Assembly: GCA_035535015.1 (NCBI GenBank)
Contig: DATLQU010000014.1
Coordinates: forward strand, 37,020 to 101,019
DNA length: 64,000 nt
Origin: Palsa-661 sp035535015
GTDB taxonomy: Bacteria; Actinomycetota; Acidimicrobiia; Acidimicrobiales; UBA8190
Direction: 5' to 3'
Each line of letters opens with the position of its first letter. Position 1 is the stretch's first letter. Below are positions 53,420 through 61,519 of the stretch, in pieces. Under the pieces are notes generated by a model. The model was not told the DNA's origin and did not search any database. It was given only the letters and a program-made list of their open reading frames with translations. Both the position numbers and the translations under genes were made by a program.

Positions 53420-55480
53420 TCATTGGTCGTGGTGGGAAATGTCGGACTCCTGCGATGTCCCGGTGTCGTTGGTCGTCGGGGCCAGCAAGATCACGCGCTC
53501 GCCGACGCTCAGTTCGCTGTCGCTTCGAGGAGCGATGATCTCATTCCGTTCGGCGACGGCGACCACCACGGATCCCGGCGGCCAGGGGACATCAGCAAAG
53601 CGGCGCCCCAGTTGGGGCGATCCGGGCCCTAAGGTGATCTCGACGACCTCGTAGCCCTCCAAGGGATTAGGGGCTTCGTGGACATGCGACGCTGCGTCGT
53701 CGATGGCGAAGTCGGCGGCCAGCGTGCCTTTCTCCGCTTCACTCGCCGACGCGCTGAGGCTCTGGGCGATGGCGCGTATGACGTCTCGGCGCGTCATCCA
53801 GCCAGTGAGATGATGACGGTCGGGCGAGAGGACCGGCAGGCCCACGAGCCCGTAGAGGTCGAGTTGTCGAAGGGCCTGCTCCAGGGTCTCGTTGGACAAA
53901 AGGGTTTGTGGCCGGCGGGTCACGGTCACCGGGCCCACCAGCGCCTCCCACTGCGTTTCGTCGGTCACACCGCGTTGTGGTGGAGCGAGCCCATCGCGCA
54001 CGAGGTTGGTGCGTTCCCCCTGGGGAAGCGGCTGCATGACGTCGGCCACGGTGAGCGACTGCAGCACGCCGGTGGCCCTGGGTCGCTCGATGTCGATCCC
54101 GCGCCGTAGGAGTTTGGTGGTGTAGATGTTGCCGTAAGAGAACCTCTTCGAGACAGCCGCGGCGATGCCGGCGGCCAGCATGACAGGAAGCACCAGGGTG
54201 AAGTTGCCGGTCATCTCCACCACGCTGGCGATGGCCGTGAGCGGAGCCTGGGCGGCGGCGGCGAAGACCCCACCCATGGCCACCACGGCATAGACGGCCG
54301 GCGGTCCGACGACCGATCCGAAGATGTGGTGGACGGTCACTCCGAAGGCCATACCCCCCGCCGCCCCAGTGAACAGCGACGGAGCGAAAACCCCGCCCGA
54401 GCCTCCGATGGACAGGGTGAGGCTGGAGGCCACGATCTTTCCCACCATGAGCACGACGATCAACCACAGGACGTCGTGACCAGCGATGATCTGGTTCATC
54501 ACCGGGTAGCCCACGCCGTACATCTGAGGCAGGGCGAGCAGGAGCGCACCGAGCGCCACACCGCCGACCGCCGGCTTGGCCCACTCCGGTCGACCCTTCC
54601 AGAACCTGTCGGCGACATCTTCGAGTCCGTACAAGAAGGTCTTGAAGCCGACACCGATGACGCCAGCCAGGAGCCCGAGGAGGCCTATGAGCAGATAGCT
54701 GGAATCGTGCGCGATGGAGAGATCGTGCGGTATCTGGTTGAAGAATGGCGCCGAACCGAAGAAGGCGCGACTGACGAGGTCGGCGGTGACGGCTGACAGC
54801 ACAGTGGCGAACAGGGCGTCGAGAGAGAACTCGCGCAGGACGATCTCGAACCCGAAGAAGAGCCCGGTGAGCGGCGCGTTGAAGGTGGCGGCGATCCCAC
54901 CGGCCGCCCCACAGGCCACGATGATGCGCAGCCGGGACTCCGACATCTCGACCAGCTGTCCCAGCGACGAGGCGAAGGCCGACCCGATCTGGACGATGGG
55001 ACCTTCGCGTCCGACTGATCCGCCGGTACCTATACAGAGGGCCGAGGCCAGTGCCTTCACGATGCTCACCTGGGGACGGATCCGGCCGCCGTTCTCGGCT
55101 ACGGCCAGCATCACCTCGGGCACGCCATGGCCCCTGGCCTCCCGGGCGAAGCGCTGAATCAACGGCCCGTAGAGCAGCCCGCCGACGACCGGTATCAGAA
55201 GAAAGAACCCTATTCCCAGCCAGGGCAGATGCAGGCTGGCGACACGACCCTGCTGTCCGAACTGCTGGTGCCCGGTGGCCAGCCACGTAAACGCAAATAT
55301 CAGCCACCGAAACCCGCCGGCACCGACGCCAGCACCTGCCCCAACGACCAGAGCCATCACGACCAGCCCGAGTCGTGAACCCCGAAGCCACGTCGACACG
55401 ACTCCCAAGGCTAAGCGGATAGACGGGTGCTTCCTGGCAATCGGGGACGCGTCCGCGTCTTCAGCAGTCACGGGGACCAT
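53420..55480 (-). CDS. ClC-type chloride channel/transporter with CBS and TrkA-C domains
   Basis: The 686-aa protein has a ClC core (residues 30-450) with GTGGSVGREGPIVQIGSA at 151-168 including the gating Glu159, GIAATFNAPLTGLFFGFE and IGGSGGVFAPSLFTGAAGG. A CBS-pair region follows (LTVADVMQPLP and LVGLPVLSPDRHHLTGWMTRRDVIRAI), and the last 80 residues form a TrkA-C/RCK-C domain (YEVVEITLGPGSPQLGRRFADV). It moves chloride or a related anion, with nucleotide or ligand control through the cytoplasmic domains. Confidence 0.87.
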   Translation of the reverse strand: MVPVTAEDADASPIARKHPSIRLALGVVSTWLRGSRLGLVVMALVVGAGAGVGAGGFRWLIFAFTWLATGHQQFGQQGRVASLHLPWLGIGFFLLIPVVGGLLYGPLIQRFAREARGHGVPEVMLAVAENGGRIRPQVSIVKALASALCIGTGGSVGREGPIVQIGSAFASSLGQLVEMSESRLRIIVACGAAGGIAATFNAPLTGLFFGFEIVLREFSLDALFATVLSAVTADLVSRAFFGSAPFFNQIPHDLSIAHDSSYLLIGLLGLLAGVIGVGFKTFLYGLEDVADRFWKGRPEWAKPAVGGVALGALLLALPQMYGVGYPVMNQIIAGHDVLWLIVVLMVGKIVASSLTLSIGGSGGVFAPSLFTGAAGGMAFGVTVHHIFGSVVGPPAVYAVVAMGGVFAAAAQAPLTAIASVVEMTGNFTLVLPVMLAAGIAAAVSKRFSYGNIYTTKLLRRGIDIERPRATGVLQSLTVADVMQPLPQGERTNLVRDGLAPPQRGVTDETQWEALVGPVTVTRRPQTLLSNETLEQALRQLDLYGLVGLPVLSPDRHHLTGWMTRRDVIRAIAQSLSASASEAEKGTLAADFAIDDAASHVHEAPNPLEGYEVVEITLGPGSPQLGRRFADVPWPPGSVVVAVAERNEIIAPRSDSELSVGERVILLAPTTNDTGTSQESDISHHDQ

Positions 55481-55705
55481 GTCAACGTTGCGTCACGAGA
55501 CGCGACCACCTGTTGTTCAACGGCATCGTACGACTCTTCCAATCTCGTTCGCCTCCGATCGCCGATAAACCCTGAGCGGCTATCTCAACGTCGCGCCAGT
55601 GGGATAGCCAAGATCGCTCGGTCATCGAGACGTGCTGATTGGCGGACTCTTCTGAAGATTGACGATTGTCAAGGCCGCCAGGCAAGCCATCGAAACGGGG
55701 GAAAC

Positions 55706-56203
55706 TCACAGGTCCCAGCTGCGTTGCCAGTCGTCTTCGGGGACCTCGCCGGCGGCTTGGCCGAAGGTAGTGAAGGCCCGGACCAGAGCACCGTGCTCGG
55801 CGGGGTCCACCGCCTCGAGGATGCGCCCGATCTCCTGGCGCCGCCGACGGGTGACACGGTCGACCAGACGCCGGCCAGCGGCACTCAGGTCCAACAGGAC
55901 CACCCGCCGATCGACGACGTCGCGCCGTCGGGTGATCAAATGCTTACGAACCAGACGATCGCACATGCGGGTGGCGGTCGACGGATCCACTCCGAGGGCC
56001 TGGGCCAGATCGACGGGTCGCTGCGAACCCCGGGACCCGAGGACCACGAGAGCCCGGTACTGGGGCAGCGAGACCTCCGACTCGTGCTCAGCCAGGGACC
56101 GGGCAGCCACGGCCACAAGAACCCGGCTGGCGGTGAGGACCGCGTCGGCCAACCGGTCGGTCTGAGCCCTGGGCGAGGTTCGTGAGCCGGTAGTAGTAGC
56201 CAT
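55706..56203 (-). CDS. MarR-family transcriptional regulator
   Basis: The 165-aa protein has the winged-helix core LPQYRALVVLGSRGSQRPVDLAQALGVDPSTATRMCDRLVRKHLITRRRDVVDRRVVLLDLSAAG (in outline, residues 47-111), with the basic RRRDVVDRR wing. It lies 225 bp upstream of the ClC gene on the same strand and may regulate it. A perfect inverted repeat lies 8 bp upstream of its start. Confidence 0.85.
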   Translation of the reverse strand: MATTTGSRTSPRAQTDRLADAVLTASRVLVAVAARSLAEHESEVSLPQYRALVVLGSRGSQRPVDLAQALGVDPSTATRMCDRLVRKHLITRRRDVVDRRVVLLDLSAAGRRLVDRVTRRRRQEIGRILEAVDPAEHGALVRAFTTFGQAAGEVPEDDWQRSWDL

Positions 56204-56210
56204 ACAGCCA

Positions 56211-56224
56211 TTGTAGCTATACAA
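56211..56224. promoter_or_regulatory. Perfect inverted repeat at the MarR gene start
   Basis: TTGTA-GCTA-TACAA is a perfect 5-bp inverted repeat with a palindromic-looking centre, just upstream of the marR-type start at 56203. An autoregulatory operator is the simplest reading. Confidence 0.5.
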
Positions 56225-56482
56225 CAAACAGTGGTGCACCATCCAGATCGCCCTGGCTCGCCAGGACCGCACCGAGCAACCGGGCACGTGGCCGACGGTC
56301 ACGCTTGTTGGCGGCCGACATCTTGTTGAACCGAGCGAAAGATAACGGGTGAGCCGTGTGCTTCGTGCGACCCCACGGACGCGAGTTCGAATTATTCTCC
56401 AGAGATGCCGTTCGCGACGACATCGGCCCCCGCGCCGTCAAGAACGAAGGCTGATTCGCCCCGGGTTTGATGGAGACTCTGG

Positions 56483-56632
56483 TTAATGGATTCCGACCAT
56501 TTGCTGGTCGGCTTTTTGAGCAGAGTAGGCTGCCTCGAACTCGACTGGGGACACCTCGTTCGGGTAACCGTGGAGCCGGTCGAGGTTGTGCCAGTGCACC
56601 CAGCCCGCCTGGACCAGAGGGTCTCGGGATCC
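56483..56632 (-). pseudogene. C-terminal remnant of an IS3-family transposase
   Basis: About 48 codons remain, ending in TAA at 56485-56483: DPLVQAGWVHWHNLDRLHGYPNEV, SPVEFEAAYSAQKADQQ. The W-V-x-W-x-N-x2-R-L-H-x3-Y/G...P-x-E-(Y/F)-E pattern is the end of IS3-type OrfB integrases. The catalytic core is missing. It lies directly downstream of the disrupted secreted-protein gene. Confidence 0.65.
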
Positions 56633-56680
56633 GAATACCGCCTGACGTGCTCCTCAGTAGACCCTCGGGAGCGTGACCCC

Positions 56681-57594
56681 TCAGATCGTCGGTGCCGGAG
56701 GCAACACAGTGAACGTCGTGGTGTAGGTCGGGTGCGTCCCTGCCATCACGTCGGCGATCACCTCGGAGGTCCCCGCCGCACACGAGGCCCCGGCGAAGTA
56801 GAACTCGGCATTTCCGTCATCGTCGAGCGTGGCCGTGGCGGTTGCGGGTGAGATTGGGCTGAGGACGCTGCCCGCGCCGTCGCTGCCATGTCCCGGTCCG
56901 TCAAAGGAACCAAAGAACCACTGCGTCCCGCATCGGGCCTGGAGCTGGGCCGAGCTGATCTCCACCGTCTGTTCGGCGTAGACGGGGTTGGTCTCCACGA
57001 AGAACACCGCGTAGACGTAGGAACCGCCGAGCAGAGCGCCAGTGTCGGCGGTCTCGACCTCACCCCCAGGCACGGTGCCGCTCGACGTCGGATAGCCGAA
57101 CACGCCGGGCGGGGTGACGACGGGGGGCGAGACGTTGAGGGTGGCGAGGACTGTGTAGTACGGAGCAGCCACGAGGTCAGCCTCGATCACGCTCGGGCCG
57201 GGGGCGCAGTCGAAGCCTCCCATGAACACCGTGGCGTTCCCGTCATTGTCGAGGGGCACCTGGATGCTGTCTGGGCGACCTGGCACTTTGAAGAAAGTGT
57301 CGAAGCCTGGGGATCCGGCACACGAGGCGAAGAACTGCGACGAGGTGATGTTGACGAGGTCACCAGCGAACGACGGGGACGTCTCCACCTGGATAACGGC
57401 CACGACGCTGGACGTCCCGGTTTCCAAGACTGGGTTGGGGTCGATCTGGATGGTGATGGGGGCCGGGGCACCGCCGGTGCCGCTTCCGGTGCCCCCACCG
57501 CTTCGGCAGGTGTGGGTCTTGTGACAGCCCTTGGGCTTCACCTTGGCGGTGGCCACGCCGGACGTGCCGAGCAGGGGCAGGGCGACGACCACGG
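56681..57594 (-). pseudogene. Secreted two-domain beta protein gene, main part, cut off by IS insertion
   Basis: The frame encodes all but the first 13 codons of a paralogue of the 42-kb secreted protein: AVVVALPLLGTSGVATAK, then unit 1 (PNPVLETGTSSVVAVIQVE... LDNDGNATVFMGGFDCAPG... LVAAPYYTVLATLNVSPP) and unit 2 (GGEVETADTG... VYAVFFVETNPVYAEQTVEISSAQLQARCG... LDDDGNAEFYFAGASC). The IS1182-type element sits within the signal-peptide hydrophobic core. The missing start lies at 59350-59311. Rejoining the two parts gives 954 bp with no frame error. Confidence 0.85.
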
Positions 57595-57598
57595 CTAG

Positions 57599-59310
57599 GA
57601 GCGTGGGTCGGAACCGGCCAACGGGATTGGTTTGACGCCTGAGAACTGACCGCCGGGCCTCAAATTGCGATTCACGGCGGTGGACGAGAATCTCGACGAC
57701 CACTGGTGGCGTGGTTCTCGGAGCCGATGTCCGCCTGCTGAGGGGCTTTGTGCCCGCTTCAGCCCGTGTGGGCCAGCTTGCGGAGGTTGTGACACATCGT
57801 GTGGAGGGCCCACTCACCTTGGGCGCCTTCGAGGCCGCGTAGACGGAGAAACCCGGCGCGTTGTCGGACCTTCATCTGTCCGAAGACCGGTTCGACGATG
57901 GCCTTGCGTCGGGCGTAGTCGGCTCTTCCTCGCTTGGTCCGCAGTCGCCTGCCCATCTTCTCTTTGACGGTGGCGTCTCGTGGGATCGGACCTCTCGGTG
58001 CTTGAGAGACACGGTCTTCGTCCTTCATGCGCCCGGTGGCGATGAGGACGTCGGTGCCGGCGTCGGTGGCGTTCGTGACATTGGCTTCGGAGAAGTAACC
58101 GGCATCGGTGATGATGGTGTCGGGATCGTCGTCGATGTCGGCGGCGCCCAGGTTCTCGTGGGTGGTGTCGATCATGTCCATGAGGTGAGGGGCGTCGGCG
58201 GCCAGGTTGCTCACCGACTGGGCCAGGACGACCTGAGCCTCCTCGTCCACCATGGCCTGTCCGTTGTACGTGTATTGGAATCCGTCGGTGGTCTTCATCA
58301 TGCGGGACTCGGGGTCGGTGAAGTTGCGCTGGGCCGAGCCTTTGGGCACCGCCGCCTCTCGGGCCGCTTCGGCGCGACCTGCGACCTCATCCTCGTTCGC
58401 TCCCTGTTCCCGGGCCTTTTCGGCCGCCTGATGGGCCGCTCTGTCTCTGGCCTCGGCCTCGATGGCCTGTTTGGCGGCCCGGAGCTTCACCAGGCGGGTC
58501 TCTCGTCGGGCCAACTCGGCGGGGACTTCATCGCCCCGTTTGTCCGCCCCGAACTCGGCGTCCTCGGCGCTGTCGGTGGCCTCGGCCTCGGCCAGGATCT
58601 CCGCCACCTCCTTCTCGAGCTTCTCGATGCGGGGTCCCAGACGGTCGTAGCTCATGGCCTTGTGTCTACTGGCCGACGCCCGCAGCTTGGTGCCGTCCAG
58701 GGCCACCCGACCGAGGCTGATGAGCCCAGCCTCGGCACACAGGGCCAGGACCTGGATGAACAAGGTGTCGATGGCGGACAGGTGGCGACGCCGGAAGCGT
58801 GAGATGGAGCGGTAGTCGGGAGCGGCGTTGGCCGTCAGCCAGCGAAAGGCCACGTCGACATGGCAACGGCGCTCCATCTCCCGTGAACTCGTCACCCCCG
58901 TGGAGTAGCCGAACAGAAGGAGCTTCAGCATCATGGCCGGGTCATAGGGCGGGGCTCCGTCGCACGAGACATAGGAGTCGTAGATGACCGACAGATCCAA
59001 CAAGTTGTCGACGACTTCGGAGATGAAGCGGGCCTCGTGGTCCTCAGGAAGCCAGTCGTCAAGAGAGGGAGGAAGAAGAAAGGACTGGGACTGGTCGTAG
59101 TCACGAAAGCGTTTGGCTGTTCCCGCCGGTGCCCTGCTCGACGCCGGAATCTGTTGTGCCTCAGCCTCGAAGAGCTTGTCGCCAGAGCCTTGATTCGCCA
59201 TGGGCAAATTCTCGCCCACCAGCGGACATTTCGCGAATCGAGACCCCAATTCCTGTGTCAAGCGACGGACTCAGCCCCGCAAGGTACCTGACAGGTTCTG
59301 ACCCACGCTC
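57599..59310 (-). mobile_element. IS1182-family insertion sequence, 1712 bp
   Basis: The element has 17-bp terminal inverted repeats with one mismatch: GAGCGTGGGTCGGAACC at 57599-57615, and its complement GGTTCTGACCCACGCTC at 59294-59310. CTAG flanks it on both sides (57595-57598 and 59311-59314). Because the host reading frame is restored by removing the element plus one CTAG, the four bases are a target-site duplication. It holds one intact transposase gene, so it may still be active. Confidence 0.9.
57759..59201 (-). CDS. IS1182-family DDE transposase
   Basis: The protein is about 480 aa. The N-terminal part (FLLPPSLDDWLPEDHEARFISEVVDNLLDLS, in outline) and MLKLLLFGYSTGVTSSREMERRCHVDVAFRWL are typical of IS1182/IS5-like transposases. 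DDE residues are visible in VALDGTKLRASASR, IITDAGYFSEANV and IVEPVFGQMKVRQ. A Glu/Ala-rich coiled-coil insert separates the first two. No frameshift is seen. A start at 59261 is possible, but 59201 is closer to family N-termini. Confidence 0.88.
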   Translation of the reverse strand: MANQGSGDKLFEAEAQQIPASSRAPAGTAKRFRDYDQSQSFLLPPSLDDWLPEDHEARFISEVVDNLLDLSVIYDSYVSCDGAPPYDPAMMLKLLLFGYSTGVTSSREMERRCHVDVAFRWLTANAAPDYRSISRFRRRHLSAIDTLFIQVLALCAEAGLISLGRVALDGTKLRASASRHKAMSYDRLGPRIEKLEKEVAEILAEAEATDSAEDAEFGADKRGDEVPAELARRETRLVKLRAAKQAIEAEARDRAAHQAAEKAREQGANEDEVAGRAEAAREAAVPKGSAQRNFTDPESRMMKTTDGFQYTYNGQAMVDEEAQVVLAQSVSNLAADAPHLMDMIDTTHENLGAADIDDDPDTIITDAGYFSEANVTNATDAGTDVLIATGRMKDEDRVSQAPRGPIPRDATVKEKMGRRLRTKRGRADYARRKAIVEPVFGQMKVRQRAGFLRLRGLEGAQGEWALHTMCHNLRKLAHTG

Positions 59311-59350
59311 CTAGAGCGACGAGGCGGACAGAACGGCGATGAAGGTGCAT
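59311..59350 (-). pseudogene. Detached first 13 codons of the IS-disrupted secreted-protein gene
   Basis: On the minus strand, ATG at 59350-59348 begins MHLHRRSVRLVAL, ending in CTAG next to the IS. It aligns without gaps to the first 13 residues of the intact paralogue at 43.0 kb (MIGRRKIVRLISL), and the next residues resume beyond the IS at 57594. The original promoter and ribosome binding site should lie in 59351-59450. Confidence 0.85.
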
Positions 59351-59552
59351 CCATCCACTGTGGCCCGTCACGTTCTGCGGGGGCATCGTCACGGTTGATG
59401 AACGGGGTGCCAGAGCGTGGCGCAGGTGTGGGAGCCGGGGCCAGTGTTGCGGGTGGGGTCTTTCACAGAGACGCCCCACGCAGGTGGGCTTGAACGCAGG
59501 TTGGGTGCCTGCCGCCATCGGATTAGCCAGCGGAGAGTCCTGTCTGCCACCG

Positions 59553-59568
59553 TGATACAATCGTATCA
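59553..59568. promoter_or_regulatory. Operator-like palindrome abutting the XRE gene start
   Basis: TGATAC-AATC-GTATCA is a perfect 6-bp inverted repeat (59553-59568) whose last base is the A of the ATG start. A bound repressor would block both transcription and translation start. Autoregulation by the XRE protein is likely. Confidence 0.55.
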
Positions 59569-59903
59569 TGACACATTCGTATGTCACACCTTCGCCTGCC
59601 GCCGGACTGCTGCAACTAGCCCGGCTCAAGACTGGCCTCAGCCAGGGACGGTTGGCCGAGCTCGCCGGTGTGCCCGCGACCATGATCTCGGCCTACGAGC
59701 GCGACAAGCGCCAACCAACCTTGCCGACTCTCTTGCGACTGCTCAGAGCAGCTGGATTCGATCTGCGTATGCAGCTTGTCCCACTCGACGATCACGACGA
59801 CGTACTTGCCAACCTTGATGACAAACGTCCCCCAGGCGAGCGGAGTCGCCGAGATCGGCAAATCGCAGCATGGCGCCACGCCGAGCCGGCGACTACCAAA
59901 TGA
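59568..59903 (+). CDS. XRE-family helix-turn-helix protein, antitoxin-like
   Basis: The 111-aa protein has an XRE/Cro HTH at residues 14-65 (LLQLARLKTGLSQGRLAELAGVPATMISAYERDKRQPTLPTLLRLLRAAGF, in outline) and a polar C-terminal tail. It overlaps the next gene by ATGA. The pairing of a small HTH protein with a downstream nucleotidyltransferase-fold protein is a recognised toxin-antitoxin layout. No ribosome binding site is seen, so the mRNA may be leaderless. Confidence 0.78.
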   Translation: MTHSYVTPSPAAGLLQLARLKTGLSQGRLAELAGVPATMISAYERDKRQPTLPTLLRLLRAAGFDLRMQLVPLDDHDDVLANLDDKRPPGERSRRDRQIAAWRHAEPATTK

Positions 59904-60421
59904 ATCCTCAAGGCGAGCCTTCTCTGAATGCGGCGGCGATTGTCGAAGTCCTCGTCCACAACGGCGTCAATTTCGTGGTCATCGGCGCGTTCGCCGCTAT
60001 TGCTCAGCAGGCTCCGATTCCGGTGACAAGAGACATCGACATGACTCCGGAGTCAACCATCGACAATCTCAATCGCCTGTCGGCAGCACTCAAAGAGTTG
60101 CGGGCCAAGATTCGTACTGACGCCGTCGAAGGTGGACTGCCCTTCGATCACAACGGCAAATTTCTCGGACAGGCCGAGTTTTGGAACTTGATCTGCCCTT
60201 ACGGCGAATTCGACATCTCTTTTCACCCGAGCGGTTTCGAGAATGGCTACGCCGACCTAGTCGTTAGGTCCCACTCAGTGCTCATCGACGGAATTGAAGT
60301 TCCCATCGCCGACCTCAGTGATGTCATCCGCTCGAAGGAGGCCGCGGGGCGCCCGAAAGATCTTCGAGTTCTTCCGATTCTCTATCGTCACCGGGCACAT
60401 CTGGACACCCGTCATGAGTAG
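59900..60421 (+). CDS. Nucleotidyltransferase-fold protein, possible toxin (AbiEii/MenT-like)
   Basis: The 173-aa protein has the core FVVIGAFAAIAQQAPIPVTRDIDMTPES at residues 25-52. The T-R-D-I-D element supplies the metal Asp pair, while the usual GG/GS helix-capping motif reads GAF. A third acidic strand may be GEFDISFH near 105, and ADLSDVIRSKEAAGRPKDL near 145 resembles the end of minimal nucleotidyltransferases. ATG 59900 gives the ATGA overlap with the XRE gene. The altered glycine motif leaves activity open. Confidence 0.65.
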   Translation: MNPQGEPSLNAAAIVEVLVHNGVNFVVIGAFAAIAQQAPIPVTRDIDMTPESTIDNLNRLSAALKELRAKIRTDAVEGGLPFDHNGKFLGQAEFWNLICPYGEFDISFHPSGFENGYADLVVRSHSVLIDGIEVPIADLSDVIRSKEAAGRPKDLRVLPILYRHRAHLDTRHE

Positions 60422-60433
60422 CTCCGGCAGAAA

Positions 60434-60605
60434 TGGCAGTCCCAACCGGATTCGAACCCGTGTCGCCACCTTGAGAGGGAGAACCGGCCCGTCCGCTCAG
60501 GTACTTCCTATCACGTTATACCTGCTCACAGTAGCTACGCAGTCTGGTTGGTTATCCCCCGTCAACCCTCGTTGTCCCAAGTAGATGAGCAGACGGATGA
60601 GCAAG
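60434..60605 (-). repeat. tRNA-like dispersed repeat, copy A
   Basis: It starts 12 bp after the nucleotidyltransferase stop. Minus-strand reading: a D-arm-like ACCTGAGCGGACGG, CTCTCAAGGTGGCGACA, the T-arm ACGGG-TTCGAAT-CCGGT (60461-60445), then TGGGACT-G-CCA (60444-60434). It aligns with copy B over about 170 bp at roughly 75-80 percent by eye. No 5' acceptor strand complementary to TGGGACT is present. Confidence 0.75.
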
Positions 60606-60636
60606 GTCCTCTGCCCTGGCCCCATAGGGACCACTA

Positions 60637-60816
60637 GTGGCTACAATAGAACCAGTGATCAGAGTTGAGTTTGAACGAATCGAGGCACTTGAGCTTCTTG
60701 GGATGACCTTGGCTCATCTCAACGATGCCGAAGCCAGAGCCGAAACGTCACCGCGAGTGCCGCTGCTGATGGCAATCCGGGACAAACTCGCGCTCGGACT
60801 GAGGGAGGAACTTTGA
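60637..60816 (+). CDS. 59-aa small protein of unknown function
   Basis: A GTG-started frame encodes MATIEPVIRVEFERIEALEL and on to LLMAIRDKLALGLREEL, helical and charged, without a recognised family. Its TGA overlaps the TTG start of the next gene (TTGA), and the region GAGGGAGGAAC near its end is the ribosome binding site of that next gene. This tight coupling supports it being a real gene. A second GTG at 60655, 8 bp after a TACAAT box, is an alternative leaderless start. Confidence 0.5.
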   Translation: MATIEPVIRVEFERIEALELLGMTLAHLNDAEARAETSPRVPLLMAIRDKLALGLREEL

Positions 60817-61076
60817 GCTATAGCGAGGTGGAGGTTTCAACAGCTAATGCCGCAATGGACAAGTACAGAGGCGGCGAAGATGGCGAGGCTGGCGCCGCTC
60901 TTGTCGTGGTGGGCCTCAGTGCAGCACGGGCCGCCAAGGAATCGGTATTCCGCGACGACATGATTCGACTAGCCCATCGAGCCGGAGCGTCGATCCGTCA
61001 ACTCGCCGACGTATCGGGGCTCGGTCGGAAAGCCGTCACGGCGATCGTGTCCTCCAACGCCACTTTTCACGATTGA
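60813..61076 (+). CDS. 87-aa protein with helix-turn-helix-like C-terminus
   Basis: It starts at TTG 60813, supported by AGGGAGG 5 bp upstream. The N-terminal half is acidic and Gly/Ala-rich. The C-terminal half (DDMIRLAHRAGASIRQLADVSGLGRKAVTAIV, in outline) has the spacing of a helix-turn-helix. Together with the overlapping 59-aa gene it forms a two-gene module like the toxin-antitoxin pairs on either side, but no toxin fold was recognised. Confidence 0.6.
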   Translation: MSYSEVEVSTANAAMDKYRGGEDGEAGAALVVVGLSAARAAKESVFRDDMIRLAHRAGASIRQLADVSGLGRKAVTAIVSSNATFHD

Positions 61077-61271
61077 CTAAGCATTCGCCGATCACAATCG
61101 ATATCCGAAGTACCGTCGGCAGTGGACCACTTCACAGACGGACTCCGACGAATCGAGAAGACCTGTCGTGACGGGTGGGTCGCTGTTCGAGGTTGTCCAC
61201 CAGTGACCGGACGTGATGGCTCTTGAGCGCTATTTTGGCCATCTCTGCCAATCGGCCCTATTTCCGAATGA
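61077..61271. other. Non-coding stretch before repeat B
   Basis: No gene was found. A GAGGTTGTCCACCAG sequence near 61189 resembles an actinobacterial DnaA box by chance or otherwise. The stretch ends at the tRNA-like repeat B. Confidence 0.4.
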
Positions 61272-61442
61272 GCAGTCCCAACGGGATTCGAACCCGTGTC
61301 GCCACCTTGAGAGCGTGAATCGGTCCGTCCGCTCAGGTGCTTTGTGTCTGATTGTCCCTGTTCACAGTAGGTACGCAGTCTGGTGCGTTATGCCCCTTCA
61401 ACCGTGGTCATCCCGAGTGGATGAGCAGGCGGACGGGCAAGA
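61272..61442 (-). repeat. tRNA-like dispersed repeat, copy B
   Basis: The minus-strand end is T-arm ACGGG-TTCGAAT-CCCGT, a perfect 5-bp stem (61297-61281), followed by TGGGACT-G-C (61280-61272). The CCA is not kept here. The D-arm-like CCTGAGCGGACGG and CTCTCAAGGTGGCGAC are the same as in copy A, and similarity continues to about 61442, just before the higBA promoter. Confidence 0.75.
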
Positions 61443-61483
61443 ACCGCTCGTGCGGGATCCGGAGGGTCTCCAAAACATAACGG

Positions 61484-61512
61484 TTGACGTTATTAACGAG
61501 TCTCGTTATCAT
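61484..61512 (+). promoter_or_regulatory. higBA promoter with internal operator, leaderless
   Basis: TTGACG (61484-61489) and TATCAT (61507-61512) are separated by 17 bp. A perfect inverted repeat, AACGA-GTC-TCGTT (61495-61507), sits between them, and TAACG-GTTGA-CGTTA lies at 61478-61492. Transcription would begin at about 61519-61520, which is the GTG of higB, so the message should be leaderless. Confidence 0.65.
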
Positions 61513-61519
61513 TGCCGAT

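Noticed and set aside
60434..61297. Possible functional tRNA genes on the minus strand
   Set aside because: The T-arm and acceptor 3' strand are good, but no complementary 5' acceptor strand lies at tRNA distance, and copy B lacks CCA.
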